DNA from: an uncultured Opitutales bacterium
GTDB lineage: Bacteria > Verrucomicrobiota > Verrucomicrobiia > Opitutales > Seribacteraceae
Length of the DNA: 64,000 nucleotides
Reading direction: 5' to 3'
NCBI GenBank assembly: GCA_943787575.1
Contig: CALSMY010000012.1
Span: 18,852-82,851, forward strand
Shown here: positions 49,469 through 58,746 of the stretch, one piece after another
Numbering within the stretch: position 1 is the first letter of the stretch
How the letters are laid out: each line of letters begins with the position of its first letter
Notes under the pieces: model-generated
What the model was told of the DNA's origin: nothing
The model's database searches: none
Seen by the model: only the letters and a program-made list of their open reading frames with translations
Translations under genes and position numbers: made by a program

Positions 49469-50953
49469 ATGATAAGTAAAATTACAAGCGAGTTTTTACT
49501 TCTTTTAATACTAATTTATAGTCTGTTACTAATAGTAATAAAGTCTCAATACAACACATATACAATTATATTAAACGCTATAACTTTGATAATTTGGATT
49601 AAATTCCTAAGTATAAAATGTAATCATTTTAGAAAAAAATGTATTATTTTTGGTGCTATAATATGTATTCTTAATTTAATTTTTTTTGATATTAAAAGTA
49701 ATGAAAGTATATTACATGAAAAACATACCTCTAAAAAAGAGTTTATATTAGATGTTACATTTGACTACTTTCCGACTAGTAAATACGAATTTACTAATTT
49801 ATCAGGAAAAATTAATAATTCGAGTTCTAAAAATTATTTGTTAAAAGATAAAAGAATTTATGTTGTAGGAGAATACAAATATAATAAAATTAAAAGATTA
49901 AAGCCATATACAATTGCTGTATTAATTAATGAATCTTGTCTAAATAAAGAAGAAATTGTAGTCAATTCATTCAGGACAATCAACATCACACAAGATCCTT
50001 TTCAAAAACTAAGTTTTCAAAATCAAAAAAATTTAAAAAAGGTGGTTCAAACGAAATCTGGTAGTTTTGGCTGGGCAATGTTAAGTGGATCCAAACAATT
50101 CCTGCATGCAGATCTTTTAAAGAAAGCAGGGATTACAGGGACAATGCATTTATTTGCTGTTAGTGGTCTGCATATTGGGTTCTTTTATTTGCTTTTAGGT
50201 TTATTAACAAAACCTTTTTCAAACTTTTTAATTACCATAGTGTTTATAAAGCTCGTTTGTTGCTTTACATATCTTTTTTTTATTAATTTTCCAGAATCTG
50301 GAATTCGTGCATTTTTAATGATTTCCGTCTACGAGATCTCAAAATTAGCAATAGGTCGCCAAAAGGGTATAACCGTGTTTTGTATATCTTGTTTATTAAT
50401 ATTGATCTTGTTTCCTAGTGTTATTTATTCCCTAAGTTGTCAATTATCATTTACAGTTGTTCTATTTATATTATTTATCGTAAGGGATTATAATCTACCA
50501 AATAAAATACTTAAAAAAATAACTATGTATCCCATTATAACTCTTGCTGCCAGTACAGGATCTGCCTTGTTAGTATTTGATTATTTTAATTATTTTTCAT
50601 ATATATCCTTAGTTTCAAATTTACTAATTATACCGTTTATTTCAATATATTACACTTTGAATATTTTTCATTTTTTAATTTTATTAATATTCAATTGTAA
50701 TTTTTTCCAAGTTTTTCATGAAATGTTTTTTCTTCTGATATATAAAGTCATAGATTATTGCAGTTTCCTAAATACTTTTTTTCCTACTCAAAAAGTAAGT
50801 CAGTTTGATATAAACAACGGTTTTCATATTGTACTATTTCTTACCTTATTATTATCTTTTATGTTTAAGTTTCATTGGAGAATACGGTTTTTCTCAGTTT
50901 CTTTTTATTATGTCTGTTTCGTACTGTTCATTCTTTTTAGATCATGGAATTAA
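49469..50953 (+). CDS. ComEC/Rec2-family DNA uptake channel, short form
   Basis: ComEC conducts single-stranded DNA through the inner membrane during natural transformation. The 494-residue protein has N-terminal membrane segments, a periplasmic region and the Competence domain with AVSGLHIGFFYLLLGLL near residue 230 (family motif SGLHI) and about seven further membrane segments. The C-terminal metallo-beta-lactamase-like domain of long ComEC proteins is absent. The gene is far more AT-rich than the flanking genes and full of Ile, Phe, Leu, Lys and Asn. Transfer from another genome or weak codon selection could explain that. Confidence 0.86.
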   Translation: MISKITSEFLLLLILIYSLLLIVIKSQYNTYTIILNAITLIIWIKFLSIKCNHFRKKCIIFGAIICILNLIFFDIKSNESILHEKHTSKKEFILDVTFDYFPTSKYEFTNLSGKINNSSSKNYLLKDKRIYVVGEYKYNKIKRLKPYTIAVLINESCLNKEEIVVNSFRTINITQDPFQKLSFQNQKNLKKVVQTKSGSFGWAMLSGSKQFLHADLLKKAGITGTMHLFAVSGLHIGFFYLLLGLLTKPFSNFLITIVFIKLVCCFTYLFFINFPESGIRAFLMISVYEISKLAIGRQKGITVFCISCLLILILFPSVIYSLSCQLSFTVVLFILFIVRDYNLPNKILKKITMYPIITLAASTGSALLVFDYFNYFSYISLVSNLLIIPFISIYYTLNIFHFLILLIFNCNFFQVFHEMFFLLIYKVIDYCSFLNTFFPTQKVSQFDINNGFHIVLFLTLLLSFMFKFHWRIRFFSVSFYYVCFVLFILFRSWN

Positions 50954-51026
50954 CAAATTCCAGCAATCCCTTAACATTAACTTTGTTGCCCCTTTTTTAA
51001 TTAATAATAGGTTTGGAGCTTAAATT

Positions 51027-52156
51027 ATGCACCCTAATGACAACTTGGATTTTTGGCATTCTGGCCAAGGCCACTGGAAAAGTGTTTCTAATAGCAATTG
51101 GAATGACTGGAAGTGGCAATTGCAAAACCGCTTAGGGAAAAAAGAGCACATGGAAGAATTTATCTCGATTAGCGATGATGAATCAGCCGGCTTGGTATTG
51201 CAAAAGACAAACTCATGGTTTCCGTAACGCCCCATTTCTTTAACTTGATTGATCCGGTTGATTTTAATTGTCCGATTCGTAAACAAGTTATCCCAAGCAA
51301 ATCTGAGGGTGTAATTCAGGCATGGGAGGATACTGACCCTGTTGGTGAAGAAAGTTCTATGGTCACACCTGGTTTAGTCCATCGTTACCCAGATAGAGTT
51401 CTATTCTTGGTAACTGATCGTTGTGGGTCTTATTGTAGATATTGTACTCGTAGTAGGCTTGTGTCCAATGCTCAAGGCTATGGATTTCACCCTAACTTTG
51501 AAAATTGCTTGGCATACATTAAGTCTAATACCTCAATCCGTGATGTCCTGCTTAGTGGAGGCGACCCCCTTCTTCTTTCAGATGAAAAAATTTCTTATCT
51601 TTTATCAGAACTCGCTTCAATTTCTCATGTAGAATTTGTGAGAATCGGTTCTCGATTACCGGTGTTTCTCCCACAGCGAATAACATCCTCATTATTAAAT
51701 TCTCTTAAATCTCACTCAAACTTATGGATGAGTATTCATGTTAATCACCCGAAGGAGTGTACAAATGAACTAAAAGATGCCTGCCATAAACTTGCATCCT
51801 CTGGCATACCTCTTGGAAACCAATCAGTTTTACTTAAAGGAATAAATGATGATGCAAAGACTATGAAAAGTTTGATTCATAGGCTATTAATGATGAAGGT
51901 TAAGCCTTATTATTTATATCAATGTGATCTTGTGCCTGGTAGTTCGCACCTAAGAACTTCAGTTACTAAAGGAATAGAAATTATTCGTGAACTTCGTGGT
52001 TCAACTACAGGTTATGCAATTCCACAATTTGTTATTGATGCACCTGGTGGTGGCGGAAAAATTCCAATAAATCCAAATTATGTTAAAAAGTCCACTAATG
52101 GATTATGGGTTTTAGAAAACTTTGAAGGAAAAACTTTTGAATACCCTTCTGACTAG
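51027..52156 (+). CDS. KamA-family radical SAM protein (frame-disrupted)
   Basis: The family includes lysine 2,3-aminomutase and EF-P modifying EpmB. The first frame (51027-51227) gives the usual KamA N terminus (WNDWKWQLQNRLGKKEHMEE). The second (from 51215) gives VTPHFFNLIDPVDFNCPIRK and the radical SAM cysteines in DRCGSYCRYCTRSR (CxxxCxxC). The PLP and C-terminal signature PQFVIDAPGGGGKIPINPNY is also present. Adding one A to the run of four A at 51202-51205 restores QKDKLMVSVTPH. The whole is about 375 residues, as for KamA. The substrate is not settled; no epmA or efp is visible here. Confidence 0.85.
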
Positions 52157-52174
52157 ATTTTTGTTTGAACAGGT

Positions 52175-53314
52175 TTAGTCAGTTCGAATAGGCATAACCA
52201 CGCAAAGGAAATCATTTCCATCTTGATTATCAGGTTTAACCTTAAAAACACCAGGACTCATATCATCTCTAAATTCAAAAATAACTTTATCACTCACTAT
52301 TGATTTAAGTGGGTCCAAAAGGAATTTTGGGTTAAAAGAAACAACCGAATCAGGGCCAGTGTACTCAATACTCATGGATTCACTAGCATCTCCTAGTGTA
52401 CTTTGACCAAATATTTCCATTTCATTTGGTTTTACCCGCAAGGTAACTTTTTCATCGGAAACTAACGCTGCTCGGTTAACACATTCTAGCATTAATTCTC
52501 TTTCAATAATTGCCTGATTAAAATCATCCTTAGGGATGACTTGATTAAAGTTCGGGTATTTTCCTTCCACTACTTTAGAAACCAAATAAATCGAATCATG
52601 AAAGCCATTGGTTTCGTCATTTCCTTGGGAAACATCCATTTTTAGTGAAACCTGACGGTCTGTAAAATTTAATTCTATATTCTTAGCAACTCCGGGTAAC
52701 CTTTCGAGTTCTGCAACAGTTAATGAAGGCAGGATAAATTCACCTTTATTTTCTGCTTTCCTTTTTTCTTGTTTACTCGTTACTGCAAGTCTTCTTCCAT
52801 CTGTAGCAACTAATGAAATATCCGTTTCGTTGATCTGAAAAAATACCCCCTTAAGCATGTAGCGTTCTTCATTTACTGACTGAGCATAAGAGACACTTTT
52901 TAACATAGTTGTTAGCTCATCTTTTGCTAAGGTAAAATTCTTGCTGTTTTCAAGTTCGGGAAGAGGGGGGAATTCCTTGCTGTCCATTCCAATAATATTA
53001 AATATTGATCCCCTGGTTGAGATAGTTGCTTTAGGAGTCCCGGTAGACGTAACATTTACCTCCATGTCTGCAAGCTCTCTAATAATTCTTCCCAATTCTT
53101 TGACCGGCAAGGTCACTGAGCCTACCTCTTCAATGGTTGCCACAATTGAACACTTCATACCAAGATCTAAGTTGGTTGTGGAAAGTGAAACTGAGTCCTC
53201 TTTGGCCTCGATTAATACATTTTGGAGTATTGGCATGGTTTTTCGGGAACCAACCACACTGGAAACTAGTTGAAGACCTGCACTGAAGTGATCTCGATTT
53301 ATTTTGAACTTCAT
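52175..53314 (-). CDS. dnaN: DNA polymerase III sliding clamp (beta)
   Basis: The beta clamp encircles DNA and tethers polymerase III. I start at the ATG 53314 (MKFKINRDHFSAGLQLVSSV), giving 379 residues; an upstream in-frame ATG adds 12 residues that do not resemble the family. The three clamp repeats are visible, with TTNLDLGMKC, ERYMLKGVFFQINE, LVATDGRRLAV and the C-terminal DFLCVVMPIR. dnaA and recF are not adjacent. It is convergent with the KamA gene. Confidence 0.96.
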   Translation of the reverse strand: MKFKINRDHFSAGLQLVSSVVGSRKTMPILQNVLIEAKEDSVSLSTTNLDLGMKCSIVATIEEVGSVTLPVKELGRIIRELADMEVNVTSTGTPKATISTRGSIFNIIGMDSKEFPPLPELENSKNFTLAKDELTTMLKSVSYAQSVNEERYMLKGVFFQINETDISLVATDGRRLAVTSKQEKRKAENKGEFILPSLTVAELERLPGVAKNIELNFTDRQVSLKMDVSQGNDETNGFHDSIYLVSKVVEGKYPNFNQVIPKDDFNQAIIERELMLECVNRAALVSDEKVTLRVKPNEMEIFGQSTLGDASESMSIEYTGPDSVVSFNPKFLLDPLKSIVSDKVIFEFRDDMSPGVFKVKPDNQDGNDFLCVVMPIRTD

Positions 53315-53554
53315 TGAATTGGTTTTGGAGATGAATGAGGTTTTAAACAATCTTTAATTATTAAAGATAGATTTAAAAGATAAAAACCTATTTATATTAT
53401 AGTACCTGAATAAGTTTAATAATTACATAAGTATCTATTGAAAGGAATTTTATGTGATATTTATTTGTGTATAGAATGACCAACAAGAAAGAAAAAAATG
53501 GTTGATGTGGACAAAAATAGATTAATCAACAATTGAAAAACAAGTTACGTGGTT
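53315..53554. promoter_or_regulatory. AT-rich region upstream of dnaN with DnaA-box-like sites
   Basis: The 240-base gap between dnaN and the RelE-like gene is very AT-rich. It contains TGTGGACAA (53506-53514) and TGTGTATAG (53466-53474), each one base away from the reverse of a known DnaA box. This may be a DnaA-regulated dnaN promoter or part of an origin, but two weak sites are not proof. Confidence 0.35.
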
Positions 53555-53908
53555 TTATTTTTTTCTTATCGATTCCAAGTAATCCCAAAAACTTTGATGG
53601 TTTTCCACAACTGATTCATCTGAAGATGGTAGATTACAACGAACCATAAAATCCTGAAAAGAATTCCTTTCCAAAATAAATTGGCAGTGAAGAGCTGGTC
53701 CATTCTGTTCAAAGTAGATTCTTAAGTCATCAATTCTTATTCTGTAGTAAGTCATACCCTTACGGCTAAACTTGCTTACATTTTCATTCTTATTCGTTAA
53801 GATATCTGTTGAAAGAGAGCTTAATTTCTCAACCAAAACAAGTTGTTCGTTTTGTGAAAATCCGGACATAGCATCCAGGCTTTGTGTGGAAAAAGTAACT
53901 TGTCTCAT
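53555..53908 (-). CDS. RelE/ParE-like protein without visible antitoxin
   Basis: The 117-residue product fits the RelE-type fold in its core: a helical N-terminal part (SQNEQLVLVEKLSSLSTDIL), then strands with RKGMTYYRIRIDDLRIYFEQ and LHCQFILERNSFQDFMVRC. A C-terminal helix (NHQSFWDYLESIRKK) follows. No small antitoxin gene lies on either side, so it may be an orphan or have a different role, such as an RNA-binding or ribosome-associated factor. It is divergent from kdsD. Confidence 0.62.
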   Translation of the reverse strand: MRQVTFSTQSLDAMSGFSQNEQLVLVEKLSSLSTDILTNKNENVSKFSRKGMTYYRIRIDDLRIYFEQNGPALHCQFILERNSFQDFMVRCNLPSSDESVVENHQSFWDYLESIRKK

Positions 53909-54025
53909 TGTATTGTTTTAATCTTTCGGAAGAGGCTTAGCAATTTTAACTGTACAGACGAATTAGATTAAATCGATTTAATCCTTCTCGAAATTCGGTG
54001 TCATGATATACAGTTTAATACAACT

Positions 54026-55003
54026 ATGCAAAATTCTGAACAAGAACTGGAAGAAGCAAAGACTGTTCTACGAAAAGAAGCCATCGCGATTCAGGAAATA
54101 GCGAACCGCCTTGATTCGGGTGCGTTTTGCAAATCAATTGATATACTTTTTGAGACCCACGGGAAAATTGTTATAACGGGTATTGGGAAATCTGGACATG
54201 TGGGTAAGAAAATGGCCGCCATGCTATGTAGCACAGGTTCACCAACTGCATACCTCCACCCATCTGAAGCAGTGCATGGAGATCTGGGAATTCATCAAGA
54301 AGGCGACCCAGTCATTTATTTATCAAATAGTGGTTCAACCCCTGAGTTGATCTATTTAGAGCCCGTTTTTAGAGCACGCGGAGCAAAAATTATCGGTATC
54401 TTAGGTCAAATAAATAGCCCCCTCGCAGACAAGGTTGATGTTTTGCTTGATGCATCTGTTTGTGAGGAAGCTGACCCACTGGGCATTGTACCGACCTCAA
54501 GCTTTATAGCAGCATCAGCACTTGGAGATGCACTTGGTGCTGCTCTTATGAAAAGAAGAAATTTTGATAAAAACGAATACGCAAAAACTCATCCAGCTGG
54601 ACAATTAGGAAGGAATTTAATTCTTCGCGTTAAAGATGTTTTTCACAGACTAGATAAAGTGGCTTTAATTACCAGGGAGGCTCGAATAAAAGAGGTAGTT
54701 ATTGAAATGTCCAAACATCCTCTAGGAGCAGCATGTGTTTTAGAAAACGAAAAATTAATTGGTATTATAACAGATGGAGATTTAAGAAGAGCACTTCAGA
54801 ATACTGAAGATTTAATTAATAAGAAGGTTGAAAAAATTATGACGGAGCAACCTCAAGCAATCTTTCCAGATGAAACTTTGGGGTACGCTTTAGATGTAAT
54901 GGAAAAAAGAAACCCCTCGCCAATATCAATACTTCCGGTGGTAGATCCAGTTGACTTAAAACTGTTAGGCCTTATTCGCCTACATGATATTCTTGGTAAT
55001 TAA
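54026..55003 (+). CDS. kdsD: Arabinose-5-phosphate isomerase
   Basis: KdsD makes arabinose 5-phosphate, the first step to KDO, the inner sugar of lipopolysaccharide. The 325-residue protein has an N-terminal SIS domain (IVITGIGKSGHVGKKMAAML, STGSPTAYLHPSEAVHGDLG, YLSNSGSTPELI, KTHPAGQLGRNL) and two CBS domains from about residue 205 (EMSKHPLGAACVLENEKLIG, PQAIFPDETLGYALDVMEKR). It implies an outer membrane with KDO. It starts a plus-strand operon with short gaps. Confidence 0.94.
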   Translation: MQNSEQELEEAKTVLRKEAIAIQEIANRLDSGAFCKSIDILFETHGKIVITGIGKSGHVGKKMAAMLCSTGSPTAYLHPSEAVHGDLGIHQEGDPVIYLSNSGSTPELIYLEPVFRARGAKIIGILGQINSPLADKVDVLLDASVCEEADPLGIVPTSSFIAASALGDALGAALMKRRNFDKNEYAKTHPAGQLGRNLILRVKDVFHRLDKVALITREARIKEVVIEMSKHPLGAACVLENEKLIGIITDGDLRRALQNTEDLINKKVEKIMTEQPQAIFPDETLGYALDVMEKRNPSPISILPVVDPVDLKLLGLIRLHDILGN

Positions 55004-55009
55004 AATCTA

Positions 55010-55303
55010 ATGATTAAGAAAAAGCTTTTCCCTCTTACTTTGTTTCTTCTTTTGCTAACATGCTTGGCGTATCTTGCCTTTCAATTAAATCGTACATATC
55101 AAGAGTATAAACACTGGAAAACCCGCGAATCTGTTTTAGAAAAAGAATTAGAGGTTTTAAAAGAAGAAGCACGGGGACACCAAGAATTTTTAGATCGGTT
55201 GCGTAGAAATCCTGATTTTCAGGATGAAGTTGCAAAAAAAGAATTAGGTTATGGAAAGCCCGACGAATGGCTCTATCGTTTTCCTCCAGAAAACGAAAAT
55301 TAA
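55010..55303 (+). CDS. FtsB/DivIC-type septum protein
   Basis: The 97-residue protein has one membrane helix (residues 6-26), then a coiled coil (about 30-75: HWKTRESVLEKELEVLKEEA) and ends with a conserved-looking ELGYGKPDEWLYRFP. This is the layout of FtsB/DivIC, which link FtsL and FtsQ in the divisome. The match is by architecture, so small, similar membrane coiled coils remain possible. It lies 6 bases after kdsD. Confidence 0.75.
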   Translation: MIKKKLFPLTLFLLLLTCLAYLAFQLNRTYQEYKHWKTRESVLEKELEVLKEEARGHQEFLDRLRRNPDFQDEVAKKELGYGKPDEWLYRFPPENEN

Positions 55304-55312
55304 TTTAATAAT

Positions 55313-56737
55313 TTGAGCTTAAATTTAATAGACGAAAATAAAATAAAAGATTCGTTCGCTTCAATCGGGCAAGAACAAATCTTTAGGTTTTGGGGTGAAT
55401 TAAATAGAACTGAAAGAAGCATTTTATTAAATCAACTTGAACAAATTGATCCCCTAGAATGCCAAGATGCTTGGAAAGAAATCAATTTATTACCCACTCC
55501 CGTTCTTAACCTTCAACCCCCCCCTGCAATAAGGTCCACTGACCCTTTGGATACAGGGTTGGTTTCAATGCATGAAAGTGGGGAAGAAATGTTAGCTAAA
55601 GGAAAGGTAGCCGCATTTACGGTGGCAGGCGGACAGGGCACACGCCTTGGTCATAATGGACCCAAGGGTACTTTTCCATGCACTCCCTTAAAGAAGCATT
55701 CACTGTTTCAACATTTCGCAGAGAACTTATCTTTTTTTACTAAACGGTTTGGTAAATGTCCGAGGTGGTTTATCATGACGAGCCAGGAAAACCATACTCA
55801 AACAAGAAAGTATTTTGAAAAAAACCAATTTTTTGGATTAGATAAAAACAGAGTAACTTTTTTTCAACAAGGCATGATGCCCGCATTTAGTATGGATGGA
55901 AAAATATTGCTTCAAGAAAAAAACCAATTGGTGATGAGTCCAAATGGGCACGGTGGTAGTTTGAAGGCTCTTGTAGAATCGGGCTCTATTGGACTCATGG
56001 AGGAAGAAGAGATAGAATGTATCAGTTATTTTCAAGTAGATAACCCGATGGTATATTGTATGGATCCAACTTTTATTGGCCTTCATAAGGCCAGTGGGTC
56101 AGAGATGTCTTCAAAGGCTGTGAAAAAGTTAAGTTCGGAAGAAAGGGTAGGGACTTTTGTACAAAATGGCGAAAGCCTTCAAGTACTAGAGTATAGTGAT
56201 ATACCCCAAAAAATATCTAAGGAAAAACTAAAGAATGGTAGTTTACGGTTTGGTCTTGGAAGCATTGCAATACATATGCTCGAGCGTAATTTTGTCCACA
56301 GAGTTGCGGGTTCAGAAAAAACGAAAAGCCAAGGACTCAAATATCATGGAGCCCACAAAAAAGTGTGCTGTTTAGACAAGGAGGGCTCACGGGTTCATCC
56401 CTCCCAGCCAAATGCTATTAAAGCAGAAACTTTTGTTTTTGATGCCCTTCCTTTGGCATGTGATCCTTTGCTTGTAGAGATTAACAGAGAAGAAGAGTTT
56501 GGTCCGATTAAAAACCCGTCAGGGTCTGACTCTTGTTCTTCATCAGAAAAATTGCAAATTTCTCGAAACCAGCGATGGTTGAAAGTGATTGGAGTGCCTG
56601 AGAGATTAAACAAGGTAGAGATTTCACCTCTTTTTGCACCCACGCTACCATATTTTTTAGAACAAACATCCAAATTTCCCTTAGACCTGAAGAAACTTTC
56701 AAAAGAATCAGCTCTAATTGAATTACAGAACACTTAA
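55313..56737 (+). CDS. UDP-sugar pyrophosphorylase, UAP type
   Basis: This 474-residue enzyme starts at a TTG. It is of the eukaryote-like UDPGP/UAP family rather than GlmU or GalU. Signatures are AFTVAGGQGTRLGHNGPKGT near residue 105, QGMMPAFSMDGKILLQEKNQ, and PNGHGGSLKALVESG, followed by YFQVDNPMVYCMDPTFIGLH. The product may be UDP-N-acetylglucosamine or UDP-glucose. The next gene is a phosphohexomutase, so they likely form a nucleotide-sugar pathway. The gap to the previous gene is 9 bases. Confidence 0.88.
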   Translation: MSLNLIDENKIKDSFASIGQEQIFRFWGELNRTERSILLNQLEQIDPLECQDAWKEINLLPTPVLNLQPPPAIRSTDPLDTGLVSMHESGEEMLAKGKVAAFTVAGGQGTRLGHNGPKGTFPCTPLKKHSLFQHFAENLSFFTKRFGKCPRWFIMTSQENHTQTRKYFEKNQFFGLDKNRVTFFQQGMMPAFSMDGKILLQEKNQLVMSPNGHGGSLKALVESGSIGLMEEEEIECISYFQVDNPMVYCMDPTFIGLHKASGSEMSSKAVKKLSSEERVGTFVQNGESLQVLEYSDIPQKISKEKLKNGSLRFGLGSIAIHMLERNFVHRVAGSEKTKSQGLKYHGAHKKVCCLDKEGSRVHPSQPNAIKAETFVFDALPLACDPLLVEINREEEFGPIKNPSGSDSCSSSEKLQISRNQRWLKVIGVPERLNKVEISPLFAPTLPYFLEQTSKFPLDLKKLSKESALIELQNT

Positions 56738-56759
56738 TTTAACACATAAATACCTTACA

Positions 56760-58730
56760 ATGATAAAAGAAAAGTTAGAGACCGCGGTAAAAGACGGAAA
56801 TCTATTGGCAACAGCTGAACAAAATATAAACGAATTTTTAAATTTAGAACCTAGCCCAGAATGGGTATCTCTTGGATTGGAAGAGTTAATTAATAGCAAT
56901 AATTGGGAAGAGCTAAATGATCGTTTTCACTGCAATTTGGCTTTTGGTACAGGGGGAATGAGGGGGCGCACGATCGGAAAAATTATAACCTCCACTGAAA
57001 GGGGGGGCAGTAAAGAAGGAGAAACACCTGCTTTTGCTTGCGTGGGAAGCAATACCTTAAATGAATTTACCTTACTCCGGGCAACGAAAGCACTCTTCAA
57101 CTATTTAAACAAATGGATGCAACAGCGAGGAATTCTCGAACAACCACGTTTAGTGGTTGCTTATGACGTCCGTCATTTTTCTCCGAAATTTTCAGAAATT
57201 GTATCTAAAGCATGGGTTAAAATGGGTGGTTATGCCATGGTGTTTGACGGCCCAAGGTCTACCCCCCAATTAAGCTTTACCGTTCGCCATCGTTATGCTC
57301 ATGCCGGAGTGGTGATTACTGCAAGTCACAACCCTTATCACGATAATGGCTTTAAAGCATACTTTGGTGATGGTGCTCAATTGGTTCCCCCTCATGACCT
57401 TGGAGTTGTCGGGGAATATAACCGGATAAATCTATCTGAAATTTCGCATTGGTTACAAGAAGGTGGACTGAATGATGCAGAAGTAGCGGTCTTGCCAACC
57501 GAAGACGATATGGCTTACAAGGGAGCACTGGAAGATGCGGTCTTAAATCCTGACTTACTCAAAACTACCGCCCCCAAAATTGTCTTTACTCCAATTCACG
57601 GTACTGGTGCCATTTCATCAGTACCCGCCTTGTGGGATCATGGTGTGCAGGTTGCTTTAGTGGATGAGCAAAGTAAGGAGGATGCAAATTTCTCAACCGT
57701 TAAATCACCTAATCCTGAAAACCCTGAAGCTCTTTTGCTTGGAATTAAAGTAGCTAAAAAGACAAAATCACCTTATGTATTTGCGAGTGACCCAGACTGC
57801 GATCGTATCGGTGTCGCCGTCGAAGAAAGTAAAGGAAGTTTTACCTTCCTTACCGGAAATCAAGCAGCTTGTATACTAGCTGAGTATCGTCTACTGGCTC
57901 TAAAGCACCAGCAAATTTTACGCGATGATAACGGAGCAGGTTTTGCACTCATTAAAACATTGGTTACTTCTCCTCTGATAACTAAAATTGCTACAGGCTT
58001 TGGCGTTCGCTGCATAAACACGCCAACAGGGTTTAAGTGGATGGCTCAAAAGATGCTAAAATATGAGGAGCAGGCTCAAACAAGGATACAGGAAGAGGAG
58101 GGGATTGGTTTGGATTTTGATAGTACTGAACTGTTTACCCGAATGGATATTCTATCAAGATATTCTACCTGTACTGTGTTGGCTGCAGAAGAAAGCTATG
58201 GTTATTTACCTTTGGACTTAGTTCGTGACAAAGATGGCAATGCATCTTCTTTGGCAATAGCTGAAGCCTTTGCATACATGGAATCAACGGGTACCAACCC
58301 ATTAAAATTTCTTGATACCATCTACCAAAAATATGGTTATCATCAGGAAAAAACTGAAAATATTTATTTTGAAGGGGCGGAAGGAAGTGCAACCATTTCT
58401 AAATTGGTAGAAAGTTATCGTAAAAATCCTCTGAAAAATGTGGAAAACTTTAAGGTTTTAAAAAAGAAGGATTTTTCAGAGGAAGGTTTTATTGATGAAG
58501 ACGAAGAGCTTTTACCAAAACAAAACTTTATCCAAATTTTTCTTGATAACGATTACTCTATTGCGATTCGTCCAAGTGGTACCGAGCCCAAGATAAAATA
58601 TTATCTTTTTGGTTGTGCGGAACCAAGGTCAACTGATTTAGAGGCTACTAAAAAGGCAGTATCGGAAACTCTTGAAACAATTGGGGCATGGTTGGTAGAA
58701 GACGCCCAACAAAGAGTCGGAAAAAAATAA
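56760..58730 (+). CDS. Phosphoglucomutase/phosphomannomutase family protein
   Basis: The 656-residue product belongs to the alpha-phosphohexomutases, in the longer subgroup that includes PgcA. The ATG at 56760 is chosen because earlier codons overlap the previous gene. The active serine is in GVVITASHNPYHDNGFKAYF; the metal loop is ASDPDCDRIGVAVEES; AAEESYGYLP is the sugar-binding loop; and IRPSGTEPKIKYYLFG is the phosphate-binding site. It would supply glucose 1-phosphate to the pyrophosphorylase upstream. It is convergent with the pyruvate dehydrogenase operon. Confidence 0.93.
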   Translation: MIKEKLETAVKDGNLLATAEQNINEFLNLEPSPEWVSLGLEELINSNNWEELNDRFHCNLAFGTGGMRGRTIGKIITSTERGGSKEGETPAFACVGSNTLNEFTLLRATKALFNYLNKWMQQRGILEQPRLVVAYDVRHFSPKFSEIVSKAWVKMGGYAMVFDGPRSTPQLSFTVRHRYAHAGVVITASHNPYHDNGFKAYFGDGAQLVPPHDLGVVGEYNRINLSEISHWLQEGGLNDAEVAVLPTEDDMAYKGALEDAVLNPDLLKTTAPKIVFTPIHGTGAISSVPALWDHGVQVALVDEQSKEDANFSTVKSPNPENPEALLLGIKVAKKTKSPYVFASDPDCDRIGVAVEESKGSFTFLTGNQAACILAEYRLLALKHQQILRDDNGAGFALIKTLVTSPLITKIATGFGVRCINTPTGFKWMAQKMLKYEEQAQTRIQEEEGIGLDFDSTELFTRMDILSRYSTCTVLAAEESYGYLPLDLVRDKDGNASSLAIAEAFAYMESTGTNPLKFLDTIYQKYGYHQEKTENIYFEGAEGSATISKLVESYRKNPLKNVENFKVLKKKDFSEEGFIDEDEELLPKQNFIQIFLDNDYSIAIRPSGTEPKIKYYLFGCAEPRSTDLEATKKAVSETLETIGAWLVEDAQQRVGKK

Positions 58731-58746
58731 ATTTGTAATTAATTTA

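Noticed and set aside
53315..53350. 12-codon extension of dnaN
   Set aside because: The MKFKINRDHF start at 53314 is the family-like N terminus.
55313..58730. A possible glycogen or capsule cluster
   Set aside because: Only a UDP-sugar pyrophosphorylase and a phosphohexomutase are present; no glycosyltransferase or transport gene supports it.
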